A stretch of 64,000 bases of DNA, taken from Frigoriglobus tundricola. GTDB lineage: Bacteria > Planctomycetota > Planctomycetia > Gemmatales > Gemmataceae. A model generated the notes under the pieces. The model was not told where the DNA came from and did not search any database. It was given only the letters and a program-made list of their open reading frames with translations. The stretch is taken from positions 4,402,001 to 4,466,000 of the forward strand of contig NZ_CP053452.2 in NCBI RefSeq assembly GCF_013128195.2, read 5' to 3'. Shown piece after piece: positions 9,566 to 17,074 of this stretch. The first letter of the stretch is position 1; each line of letters begins with the position of its first letter. The translations under genes were made by a program, and so were the position numbers.

Positions 9566-10558
9566 TCACTTCAGCGCGGCGACAAAATCGTAAGTCGTTG
9601 CAATCCACGGTATTAGCAGGATGAGACAGGGGACGGCGAGCCACGTCCCGTGTCGCGGTTCGAGGGCGTCGCACAGCGGGCAGAACACCGCTCGCACCGT
9701 TCCGGGGAAGTTCGACACGATCGCGCCGAGGACGGTCCACCAGATCAGTGCCGCGCCGGCCCCGACGAACAGCCCGGCGGCGGCGGGGGCCAACGTCGGG
9801 CTAGCGGGAATCGCCTCGAGTAACTTCCGGTCCTCTTCGAGCTGCGCCGCCCATCGCTCCTTCCGGTCCTTTTCGCGCAACCTCTGGTAGCTGGACGGGT
9901 GTCGGACGCTCTCCGGCCGGTCGTGGTTTTGCACCCGGTACGTTGCTTCCGACACTTCTTGAGCCGCTGCTATACCCAGACCCGCCGGCCACACGATCGC
10001 CGCGATTAGCAGCGTCGCACTCACGAGAACCACCGGCGGGTAGAGCAGCCACTTCCGCCCGGTGCCGAGGACCAGACCCTTCTCGCGGGCGTGCGCCAGT
10101 CCGGCACGGGAGAGCAGGTAGCTCACCGGCAGACACACCGGGAGCAGGACGCCGAACGTGAGGACCCCGAGCGCGAACACGCCGAACGACAGGTACGCCA
10201 GCCGCCAGTCTTCCGGCCCGCTCCACAGCGTGAACCGGACCCGCCGCGCCTGCGCGACCGCCGCCGTCCGCGCCCCGCGGAGCAGGTGCGTTGCCCGGAA
10301 CCACAGGGTCGGGTCGTCGCCGGTCCCCCACTGCGACGGCGGCCCGAGCCGGGCCAGCACCGCGTCGAGCGCGGCCAGCGGCACGGGCCGCGGCGCGCCC
10401 AGCAGCTCGCGCTCGACGTGCTCGCGGATGTCCGCCTCGATGTCGTCCGGGTTCACGTCCGGCGAGCGCGCCAGCGCCGCCCGCGTCTGGCGCAGGTAGT
10501 CGTCGAACCGGTCCGCGGCGTCCGGGGACAGCCCGATGTCAGCGGGTGCGTGTGTCAT
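9566..10558 (-). CDS. HAAS-domain multi-pass membrane protein, partner of PadR
   Basis: 330 residues. The first about 70 (FDDYLRQTRAALARS and IEADIREHVERELLG) form the helical HAAS/DUF1700-like domain usually encoded next to PadR regulators. Four hydrophobic stretches follow (GVFALGVLTFGVLLPVCL; VVLVSATLLIAAIVW; AAGLFVGAGAALIWW; WLAVPCLILLIPWI). The ATG at 10558 lies five bases after the PadR stop, so the two are co-transcribed. PadR-HAAS pairs are thought to act together as a regulator and its membrane modulator; the signal is unknown. A longer open frame extends to 10846 but overlaps PadR and is rejected. Confidence 0.8.
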   Translation of the reverse strand: MTHAPADIGLSPDAADRFDDYLRQTRAALARSPDVNPDDIEADIREHVERELLGAPRPVPLAALDAVLARLGPPSQWGTGDDPTLWFRATHLLRGARTAAVAQARRVRFTLWSGPEDWRLAYLSFGVFALGVLTFGVLLPVCLPVSYLLSRAGLAHAREKGLVLGTGRKWLLYPPVVLVSATLLIAAIVWPAGLGIAAAQEVSEATYRVQNHDRPESVRHPSSYQRLREKDRKERWAAQLEEDRKLLEAIPASPTLAPAAAGLFVGAGAALIWWTVLGAIVSNFPGTVRAVFCPLCDALEPRHGTWLAVPCLILLIPWIATTYDFVAALK

Positions 10559-10563
10559 GACTG

Positions 10564-10905
10564 CTACTCTCCAACGGTGACCGTTTCGATGCCGTCGCGA
10601 ACCTCGGCCCACGCCTTCATCATCTTGGTCAGCAGCAGCCGCCCGCGGGCGGTGAGCTGGTAGTACTTGCGCGCCGGCCCCTCGGGCGACTCGACGAGCG
10701 TCGTGTCCACCAGCCCCTCCTTCTTGAACCGGCTGAGGATCGGGTAGATCGTGCCCTCCCCCATCACCAGCCCGTTCACCCCGGAGAGCCGCTTCGCGAT
10801 GTCGTAGCCGTACATGCGGTCGCCCTTCAGGGTGGCCAGAACGCACAGTTCGAGCAGCCCCTTCCGCATCTGCGTCGTCCAGTTGGCGAGGAAGTCCGCG
10901 TCCAT
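10564..10905 (-). CDS. PadR family transcriptional regulator
   Basis: 113 residues, a typical short PadR winged-helix repressor: MRKGLLELCVLATLKGDRMYG, GEGTIYPILSRFKKEGLV as recognition helix and wing, then ARKYYQLTARGRLLL. I start it at 10905 because the family begins here and a consensus promoter ends seven bases upstream; the open frame to 11079 runs through that promoter and repeats. It heads a two-gene operon with the HAAS protein. Autorepression is likely, since many PadR proteins bind their own promoter. Confidence 0.9.
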   Translation of the reverse strand: MDADFLANWTTQMRKGLLELCVLATLKGDRMYGYDIAKRLSGVNGLVMGEGTIYPILSRFKKEGLVDTTLVESPEGPARKYYQLTARGRLLLTKMMKAWAEVRDGIETVTVGE

Positions 10906-10911
10906 GTCGGA

Positions 10912-10940
10912 ACTATAGTGCAACGCAAGGTAGCTGTCAA
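10912..10940 (-). promoter_or_regulatory. Consensus promoter of padR, leaderless
   Basis: Minus strand: TTGACA (10940-10935), exactly 17 bases, TATAGT (10917-10912). The ATG at 10905 starts after seven more bases, so the transcript would begin at or within a base or two of the start codon, with no room for a ribosome site. Confidence 0.65.
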
Positions 10941-10955
10941 TGGGCAGAAGCTGGC

Positions 10956-10986
10956 AAAAAAGAACCCGCACACGAGGTGCGGGTTC
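10956..10986 (-). terminator. Rho-independent terminator upstream of padR
   Basis: Minus strand hairpin with a perfect 10-bp stem (GAACCCGCAC with GTGCGGGTTC) and 5-base loop, followed by six T. It would stop readthrough from the RND operon just before the padR promoter. Confidence 0.7.
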
Positions 10987-11037
10987 GGAGCGCGGAGCCG
11001 GGGGTGGGGTGTAATACCAAGTCGTGTTGATCGGTAC

Positions 11038-11150
11038 CCCTGGGACCGCGGGCGTCCCGCCCGCTGCGTTGCGGATCAATTCGCTATACGTGACACGCCG
11101 GCGCGATTTCGTGGGCGTAGCAAGCGGGCGGGACGCCCGCGGTCCCAGGG
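11038..11150. repeat. Perfect 28-bp inverted repeat, intergenic palindromic element
   Basis: Arms 11038-11065 and 11123-11150 are exact reverse complements, and a further about 10 bases outside match imperfectly (TTGATCGGTA against the complement of the right flank). Two direct copies of GATCAATTCG lie at 11074-11083 and 11156-11165. No transposase is present. Translations of the arms give strings such as WDRGRPAR that recur as small spurious ORFs in planctomycetes, which suggests a dispersed non-autonomous repeat. Confidence 0.75.
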
Positions 11151-11206
11151 TTACTGATCAATTCGATCCCGTATCACATCCCGAGCGACCGGCTCCGGAA
11201 GGTCGG

Positions 11207-11273
11207 TCACTCGCTCCGCGAGTGACACCCTCGACCATCTCCACGTGCCACGGCACGACTCGCGGAGCGAGTC
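11207..11273. repeat. Pair of small hairpins in inverted orientation
   Basis: Hairpin 11207-11225 (TCACTCG stem, CTCCG loop) and hairpin 11257-11273 (GACTCG stem, CGGAG loop) share the core ACTCGCTCCGCGAGT in opposite orientation. They lie 3' of the RND gene and could act as weak transcription stops, but have no T-tract. Confidence 0.5.
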
Positions 11274-11328
11274 GACTACTTTCCTGAACCGATTCCTTAC
11301 AGGAAACGGCGGCTGCTTGTTTAGGCCC

Positions 11329-14300
11329 TCACGAGCCCGTCGGGGCCGCGTCGGGTTCCGCTTCGCGCACCGGAACCGGTACTTCGAGCACGGTCTCCTT
11401 CATCTCGTCCGGTGCCGGCTCCGGCCGCGCGGCCCGGGCGCGCCGTCGGGTGGCCCACGCCGCGATCCGCTTTCCGCGGTGCAACAGGTCGTCCCAGATC
11501 GAGTAGGCGACCGGCGTGACGAGCAGCGACAGCAGCAGCGACAGCAGTTGCCCGCCGAGGATCACCTTCGCCATGCTCGCGCGGGCGCCGGCGCCGGGGC
11601 CGCGCCCGGTGGCGATCGGGATCATCGCTGCCACGAGCATCACGGTCGTCATCAGGATCGGCCGGAACCGCGCCTCGTTGGCCCTCAGGATGGCCTCGTC
11701 GCGGGGCAGCCCCTTCGCCCGCAGCACGTTCGTGTAGTCCACCTGGAGGATGCCGTTCTTCTTCACGATGCCGAACAGCATGAACAGCCCGATCATCGCG
11801 TAGATGTCGAGCGGGGTGCGGAGCAGCATGAGGGAGACGAGCGCGAACGGGAGCGTAAGGGGCACTGCCATCAGGATGGTGATGGGGTGAATGAGGCTCT
11901 CGAACTGCGCCGCGAGGATCATGTACATGAAGAGGAAGGCCAGGAAGAACGCGAGCAGGAAGTTCGCGTTCGAGTCGGCCATCAGCTTCGCTTCGCCGAG
12001 GAACTCGTAGCGGTACTCCGGCGGCAGGTCGAGGCCCTTCACGTACGCGTCCACCTCCGGCAGCGCGTCGCCGAGCGCCACGCCCGGCGCGAAGTTGCAC
12101 TGGATGCCGATCTGCCGCTGCCGGTTGTAGCGCTCGATGGTCGCCGGCCCCTTTTCGTCCACGAGCGTCGCGAACGTGCGCAGCTCCACCGGCTTCCCGC
12201 TCGCGTCGGGTACGGTGAGTGCGTTGATGGCGTCCGGCCGGTCGCGGCCGGGCAGCGCGGCGCGGAGCCACACGTCGTACTGGTCGGCGCCCTCCTTGTA
12301 CTTCGTCACCGGCTCGCCGCCGACGAGCAGGCCGAGCGCCGTCGCGACGCCCTGCACGTTCACGCGCTGGTCGGCGGCGCGCTGGCGGTCGATGCGGACC
12401 TGGAGTTCGGGGGTGCGGGCGGCGGCGTTGGTGTCCACGTCGGTGAAGCGCGGGTTCGCCTTCATCTTCCGGGTGATCTGCGCGGCGTACTCTTCGAGCT
12501 TCGCGGTGTCGGGGCCGCGGATGCTCAGGTCGAGCTGGGCGTTCTTGAACGCGCTGGAGCTGAACAGCTTCACGTCCTGCACGCCGGCCCGCATGTCGGG
12601 GTAGTCGGCCAGGATCGTGCGGGCGTCGGCCATCGCCTCGCGCTGGTCGAAGTCGCGCTCGCGCAGGTCGGTCATGCGGCAGTAGATGTTGACCAGCGTC
12701 ACGTCGCCCTGGCCCTTGGGCGCGCGGCCGTCGGTCGGGCCGATCACGGTGAACACGTTCGTCACCCCGCGCACCGCCTTCAGCCGGGCCTCCAGTTCCG
12801 CGCACTGGGCCTCGGCCTGTTTGAGCGTGGTGCCCTCCTTCAGCGTGACGGCGACCTCGAACTCGCTCTGGTCGTCCTTCGGCACGAAGTCGGTGCCGAC
12901 GATCATGAACAGCACCGGCGTGCTCAAGAAGGTGAGGACCGTCGCGAGCACGATCACCCACCGGTGCCGGAGCGACCACGCGAGGGTGGCGACGTAGCTA
13001 CGTGTGAGCCAGCCGGAGGCGTGGGGGTCTTTGTTTTGGCCCTCTCCCGCAAGGGGAGAGGGCGAAGAACGCAGCGGCTTCAGCACCCACGCGCAGAGCA
13101 TGGGGGTGAGGGTGAAGCTGACGCCCATGCTCATCAGGATCGAGAACGCGACCACGAACCCGAAGCTGTTGAAGAACCGCCCCACCTGCCCGGACATGAA
13201 CGCGATCGGGGCGAAGATGACGACCAGCGAGAGCGTCGTCGCGATGACCGCGAGGGCGATCTCCTTCGTCGCGTTGCTCGCCGCGTCCCAGCCGCTCGAG
13301 CCCTCCTCTTCCATGTGCCGGAACACGTTCTCCAGCACCACCACCGCGTCGTCGATCACGATGCCGACGGCGAGGATGAGGCCGAGCAGCGTCATGTTGT
13401 TCAGGCTGAAGCCCATCACGTCCATGAACGCGAACGTGCCGACGATGCTCGTGGGCACCGCGGTCGCCGCGATCAGGGTGGCCCGCCAGTTGCGGAGGAA
13501 CAGGAAGATCGTGGCGATCACCAGGAGCGCGGCCAGCACGAGGTGGAACTTCACCTCCTCGATGGACCCCTTGATGAACTTCGACTGGTCGCGGATGATC
13601 TCGGTTTTGATGTCGGCCGGGAGCGCGGCCTGGATCTTCGCGAGCCGGGCCTTGACCCGGTCGGCGACGGCCACGGTGTTCCCGCCGGACTGCTTCTGCA
13701 CGATGAGGCTGACCGCGACGTTGCCGTCCAGCCGCGACTTGCCCCGCGGCTCCTCCACGCCGTCGGTCACGGTCGCGAGGTCCTTCACGCGGATCGAGTA
13801 CTTGAGCCCGTCCTTGCCGGTGCGGGTGTCGATGATGATGTTCTCGAAGTCCGCGGGCGTCTGAACGCGGCCCACGGTGCGCAGCCCGAACTCCGTCAGG
13901 CCGCTGTCCACCTTCCCGCCGGGCAGTTCGACGTTCTGCGCCGCCAGGGCCCTCCGCACGTCCTCGGCCGAGAGGTCGTAGGCCCGCAGCCGGTCCGGCT
14001 TGAGCGTGACGTTCACCGCCCGCTGCTCGCCGCCGACCAGCACCACCGCGCCGACGCCCGTGACCGCCTCCAGGTCCTCTTTGATGAGCTTCTTGGCGAT
14101 CTCCGTCACCTCGCGGAGCTTGCGCCCGGGGCCGCCGGACACCACCACGGTGATGACCGGCGCCGCGTCCAGGTTGAACTTCTCCACGACGGGCGGATCG
14201 GTGCCGAGGGGGAGGCGCGGGAGCAGTGTGGACACGCGGTCGCGCACGTCCTGCGCCGCGATGTCGCCGTTGCGCTCCAGCTTGAAGCCGATGACCACGC

Positions 14301-14568
14301 TCGACACGCCTTCGCGCGTGGTGCTGCGCAGCTCGTCGATGCCCGACACGGTGTTCACGGCCTCTTCGACGGGCCGCGTGACGCTCGATTCCATTTCCTC
14401 GACGCCGGCGCCGCGGAGCGTGGTGGTGACCACGACGACGGGCACGTCCACGTTGGGGAACAGTTCCACGCCGAGCCGCGTGTACGACGCCATGCCGAGC
14501 ACCACCGGCCCGAGCACGAGCATGGTGGTGAACACCGGCCGGCGGATGCAAATGTCCCAAATCGACAT
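11329..14568 (-). CDS. RND efflux pump, inner-membrane subunit (HAE1/AcrB type)
   Basis: 1079 residues, usual size for the family. It starts MSIWDICIRRPVFTTMLVL and has the RND pattern of one helix, a large periplasmic domain, a helix bundle including GIVIDDAVVVLENVFRHMEEE (motif with the proton-relay Asp pair), then the same again, ending in the GKRIAAWATRRR tail. It is the proton-driven transporter of a tripartite pump with the adaptor encoded upstream; no outer-membrane channel gene is in the window. Residues about 497-520 (PSPLAGEGQNKDPHASG) between the two halves come from an inserted palindromic repeat. Substrates are unknown. Confidence 0.95.
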   Translation of the reverse strand: MSIWDICIRRPVFTTMLVLGPVVLGMASYTRLGVELFPNVDVPVVVVTTTLRGAGVEEMESSVTRPVEEAVNTVSGIDELRSTTREGVSSVVIGFKLERNGDIAAQDVRDRVSTLLPRLPLGTDPPVVEKFNLDAAPVITVVVSGGPGRKLREVTEIAKKLIKEDLEAVTGVGAVVLVGGEQRAVNVTLKPDRLRAYDLSAEDVRRALAAQNVELPGGKVDSGLTEFGLRTVGRVQTPADFENIIIDTRTGKDGLKYSIRVKDLATVTDGVEEPRGKSRLDGNVAVSLIVQKQSGGNTVAVADRVKARLAKIQAALPADIKTEIIRDQSKFIKGSIEEVKFHLVLAALLVIATIFLFLRNWRATLIAATAVPTSIVGTFAFMDVMGFSLNNMTLLGLILAVGIVIDDAVVVLENVFRHMEEEGSSGWDAASNATKEIALAVIATTLSLVVIFAPIAFMSGQVGRFFNSFGFVVAFSILMSMGVSFTLTPMLCAWVLKPLRSSPSPLAGEGQNKDPHASGWLTRSYVATLAWSLRHRWVIVLATVLTFLSTPVLFMIVGTDFVPKDDQSEFEVAVTLKEGTTLKQAEAQCAELEARLKAVRGVTNVFTVIGPTDGRAPKGQGDVTLVNIYCRMTDLRERDFDQREAMADARTILADYPDMRAGVQDVKLFSSSAFKNAQLDLSIRGPDTAKLEEYAAQITRKMKANPRFTDVDTNAAARTPELQVRIDRQRAADQRVNVQGVATALGLLVGGEPVTKYKEGADQYDVWLRAALPGRDRPDAINALTVPDASGKPVELRTFATLVDEKGPATIERYNRQRQIGIQCNFAPGVALGDALPEVDAYVKGLDLPPEYRYEFLGEAKLMADSNANFLLAFFLAFLFMYMILAAQFESLIHPITILMAVPLTLPFALVSLMLLRTPLDIYAMIGLFMLFGIVKKNGILQVDYTNVLRAKGLPRDEAILRANEARFRPILMTTVMLVAAMIPIATGRGPGAGARASMAKVILGGQLLSLLLSLLVTPVAYSIWDDLLHRGKRIAAWATRRRARAARPEPAPDEMKETVLEVPVPVREAEPDAAPTGS
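13040..13062. repeat. Palindromic repeat inside the RND gene
   Basis: A 9-bp perfect stem (CCCTCTCCC with GGGAGAGGG) and 5-base loop, read in frame as SPLAGEG in the cytoplasmic linker between the two RND halves. The flanking residues also look foreign to the family. Confidence 0.65.
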
Positions 14569-14590
14569 GCGACTCCTCAGCTCCTGGGTA

Positions 14591-14701
14591 CACAGGGCTT
14601 CCGCCCTGTGCTACGAAGGCCGGCCCCTCCGGGGCGAAGAGGAACCCCGGTCTTCCGCCCCGGAGGGGCCGGCTTTCGTGGCACAGGGCGGAAGCCCTGT
14701 G
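14591..14701. repeat. 46-bp near-perfect inverted repeat between RND and adaptor genes
   Basis: Arms 14591-14636 and 14656-14701 match as reverse complements with two mismatches. Each arm itself begins with a nested palindrome (CACAGGGCTTCCGCCCTGTG). The whole unit fills the gap between the adaptor stop (14720) and the pump start (14568), so the operon mRNA would carry a very strong hairpin here. Confidence 0.85.
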
Positions 14702-14719
14702 CGCATTGGGGGGACGCGG

Positions 14720-16084
14720 TCACCGCACCCGAATCACAGAGCCGTCCACCAACTGCGACTGCCCGCTGGTGATCACTTTCGCGCCGGCGGGCAGCCCGCC
14801 GACCTCCACCCAGTCCTTGTCCCGCGTGCCGATCGTGACCTCGACCGCCCTCGCCCGGTCGCCGTTCACCACGAACACCTTGTTCACCCCAGCGAACTGG
14901 ACGAGCGCGTCTGCCGGGACGGTCGTGATCGTGTCCGAGCGGAGCACGATCTCGGCGGTCGCGAACCCGCCGGCCTTCAGCCGGCCGTCGCCGTTGCGGA
15001 CGCCGATCACCACGCCGAACGTGCGGTTGCCCGCGTCGGTCGTCGGGCTGATACGGGCCACGATGCCGGCGAACACCTTGCCGGGGTGCGCCTCCACGCG
15101 GATCTCCACCGCCTGGCCGAGGGTGACGTCCGGCGCGTACTTCTCGGGGATCGCGGCGCCCAGTTTCAGGATGTGATCGATGACCAGCCGGTAGCAGTTG
15201 GTGACCGGCGTCGATTGCACCATTTCGCCGGCCGACACCATCTTCTGCGCCACGGCGTACTTCAGCGGCGTCGTCGTGGGGCCGAGTTCCTTGAGCCACA
15301 TGGCCCACTCGTCCGGTGCCGGGGCCGTCAGCCGCGTGTCGGCCAGGCGCCGTTCGGCGTCCTCCAGCGCGGCCTTCAACCGGCGGGCGTTGGCGAGCGT
15401 GACGCGGGTCTCCGTCTCGGCCACCTGCACGCGGACCTGTGCCACCGCCACCCGGTTGACGACCGAATCGAACACGTCCCGCGAGCCGACCCCGCCGTCA
15501 ACCGCCTTCTGGGTGCGTTCGAGGTCCGACTCGGCCAGTTTCAGGTTGGCGCGGGCCTCGCGGACCGCGTCCACGTTCGGCAGGTGCTTCTCGAACACGG
15601 CGTCGTTCGCGGGTAGCGCGGTCAGTTTGAGCTTCCGCAGTTCGGCCTCGAACGCCGGCCGCGCCTGTTCGACCGTCAGCCGGAACTCGGCCTCGTCCAG
15701 TTCCATGAGGGGTTCGCCGGGGCCGACGCGGTCGCCCACGTCCTTGAACACGCGGAGCACGCGCCCGCCGACCTTCGGCGCGAGGGTCACGTCCTCATAA
15801 GGGTTCAGCGTGCCCACGACCGGCACCGTCCGGCGCAGCGTCGCCGGCCTGGCGTCGGCCACCGTGACCGGCACCGGCTTCGCCTCCTCGCTCTTACCGG
15901 ACGTCTCGGACTTCGGCGCGCACGCCGGGATCAGAAGCGCGACGAGGAGGACAACCGACCTCGGCGAGCGGGGGGCGTGAGCCCCCCGAGTAAACGAGGA
16001 CCCATCTCGTTCCACTCCGCCTTCGTTTCCGTTTGCTCGGGGGGCTAACGCCCCCCGCTCGCCGAGGCGGTTCCAGTCTGTCAT
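14720..16084 (-). CDS. RND efflux periplasmic adaptor (HlyD/membrane fusion protein)
   Basis: 454 residues. Beta-barrel and lipoyl segments (TVPVVGTLNPYEDVTLAPK, PKVGGRVLRVFKDVGDRV), a coiled-coil hairpin (about 190-270) and the C-terminal membrane-proximal domain (RARAVEVTIGTRDKDWVEV) are clear. It links the RND pump to an outer-membrane channel. A lipoprotein-type signal (VVLLVALLIPAC) places the candidate lipidated Cys at residue 55 rather than near residue 20, because a palindromic repeat lies between the start codon and the signal. The ATG at 16084 overlaps the TetR stop, indicating translational coupling. Confidence 0.9.
   Translation of the reverse strand: MTDWNRLGERGALAPRANGNEGGVERDGSSFTRGAHAPRSPRSVVLLVALLIPACAPKSETSGKSEEAKPVPVTVADARPATLRRTVPVVGTLNPYEDVTLAPKVGGRVLRVFKDVGDRVGPGEPLMELDEAEFRLTVEQARPAFEAELRKLKLTALPANDAVFEKHLPNVDAVREARANLKLAESDLERTQKAVDGGVGSRDVFDSVVNRVAVAQVRVQVAETETRVTLANARRLKAALEDAERRLADTRLTAPAPDEWAMWLKELGPTTTPLKYAVAQKMVSAGEMVQSTPVTNCYRLVIDHILKLGAAIPEKYAPDVTLGQAVEIRVEAHPGKVFAGIVARISPTTDAGNRTFGVVIGVRNGDGRLKAGGFATAEIVLRSDTITTVPADALVQFAGVNKVFVVNGDRARAVEVTIGTRDKDWVEVGGLPAGAKVITSGQSQLVDGSVIRVR
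15963..16063. repeat. 32-bp inverted repeat at the 5' end of the adaptor gene
   Basis: Arms 15963-15994 and 16032-16063 are reverse complements with two mismatches, each containing a run of six C or G flanking an internal palindrome. It encodes residues of about 8-41 of the adaptor (GERGALAPRAN and RGAHAPRSP). Confidence 0.85.
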
Positions 16085-16722
16085 TGCGTCTCCTGCTTCG
16101 GTGCCAACAGACCGTTGAGAATCACGTCCAGGACGTCCGTCGCTTGCGCCTCGGGGTCGGCCGGGCGACTGGTGAGCAGGTTCGTCATGATGGTGCCGTA
16201 CAGGAGGTCACCGATCACCGCGAAGAACCGGTCCCGCGGGACCGGCCGGATCACGCCGGACTCCACGAGGCGATTGAAGAACGCCTCGTGCTTGCACTCG
16301 ATCTCGTCGTCCTTCGTGACGAAGTACAACGGCCGGTGGTGGTGCGGGAACGCGGCCCGCTCCTGGATGAACAGCTCCACCAGTTCCGGCCGGCGGTTGA
16401 AGAACGAGAGGTAGGTGCGGACCGCCGCGCGAATCAGGTCCGCACCGGTGTGCGGTTGCGCCATCACCGCGTCCATCTCCGCTTCCAGTTCCTTCAGCCC
16501 GCGTTCGACGGCGCTGAGGAAGAGTTGCTCCTTCGTGGGGAAGTAGCGGTAAACGGTGCCGTTCCCGACGCCGAGGTGGTTCGCGATCGTCTGCACCTGA
16601 GTATTGGCGAACCCGTAAGTCGCGAACACGCGCGCGGCGGTGTCCAGAATCTGGGCCTTGCGGCGTGCTTCCAGTTCGGGGTCTTTCGGTCGCCCCGGCT
16701 TGCGATTTTCGGCCAGGCTCAC
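16081..16722 (-). CDS. TetR family transcriptional regulator of the efflux operon
   Basis: 213 residues. The N-terminal helix-turn-helix is clear: KAQILDTAARVFATYGFANT, VQTIANHLGVGNGTVYRYF. The C-terminal ligand-binding domain is alpha-helical as in AcrR relatives. First gene of a TetR-adaptor-pump operon; it probably represses its own promoter through the palindrome at 16749-16762 and is released by a pump substrate. The start at 16722 gives a basic lead-in (NRKPGRPKDPELEARR) typical of the family. Confidence 0.92.
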   Translation of the reverse strand: MSLAENRKPGRPKDPELEARRKAQILDTAARVFATYGFANTQVQTIANHLGVGNGTVYRYFPTKEQLFLSAVERGLKELEAEMDAVMAQPHTGADLIRAAVRTYLSFFNRRPELVELFIQERAAFPHHHRPLYFVTKDDEIECKHEAFFNRLVESGVIRPVPRDRFFAVIGDLLYGTIMTNLLTSRPADPEAQATDVLDVILNGLLAPKQETQ

Positions 16723-16748
16723 AGCCGCGTGCCTCCGAAATTTATTTA

Positions 16749-16798
16749 ACGGATTGATCCGTCCGCAAAACTATAAGCCCAAGTACCAAAAGCGACAA
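16749..16798 (-). promoter_or_regulatory. Promoter and putative TetR operator of the efflux operon
   Basis: Minus strand: TTGTCG (16798-16793), 17 bases, TATAGT (16775-16770). The predicted start is near 16763, and a perfect palindrome ACGGAT-TG-ATCCGT (16749-16762) sits directly at it, 26 bases from the TetR ATG. This is the position expected for an autorepressor site. Confidence 0.6.
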
Positions 16799-16917
16799 GC
16801 CCGATTTCTCGGTTCTGATGCTGCAAAAGCTCTCGTTTTTCGAAAACACGTTCGGAAAAGCGATTTCCCACTCGACCGCTTGAGCAACGGTTTGGTGCCG
16901 GTGCTTCTGGAGACGGC

Positions 16918-16966
16918 CCCTGTGAGGCCGGAGCGACGGGATATGCGGACCACCGGCCTCACAGGG
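16918..16966. repeat. 14-bp perfect inverted repeat
   Basis: CCCTGTGAGGCCGG (16918-16931) and its exact complement (16953-16966) with a 21-base loop, in the 352-base divergent gap between the TetR and DHH genes. No T-tract, so more likely a dispersed palindrome than a terminator. Confidence 0.6.
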
Positions 16967-17074
16967 ACCGCGTACAGAAAGAAATCGCACGATTCCGCAT
17001 CCGTCGGTTGCGCATTCCGCGAATTCCGGTTCCCCTAAGAGACGTTCGGGTTACAATTTACTCATCCCCGCCGA

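Noticed and set aside
12998-14593. Second minus-strand frame of about 531 codons within the RND gene
   Set aside because: Frame shadow of the pump; Arg/His-rich and begins in the palindromic repeat.
11245-14772. Plus-strand open frame of about 1175 codons opposite the RND gene
   Set aside because: Arg/His/Asp-rich translation without domains; it is the complement of a clear RND transporter in GC-rich DNA.
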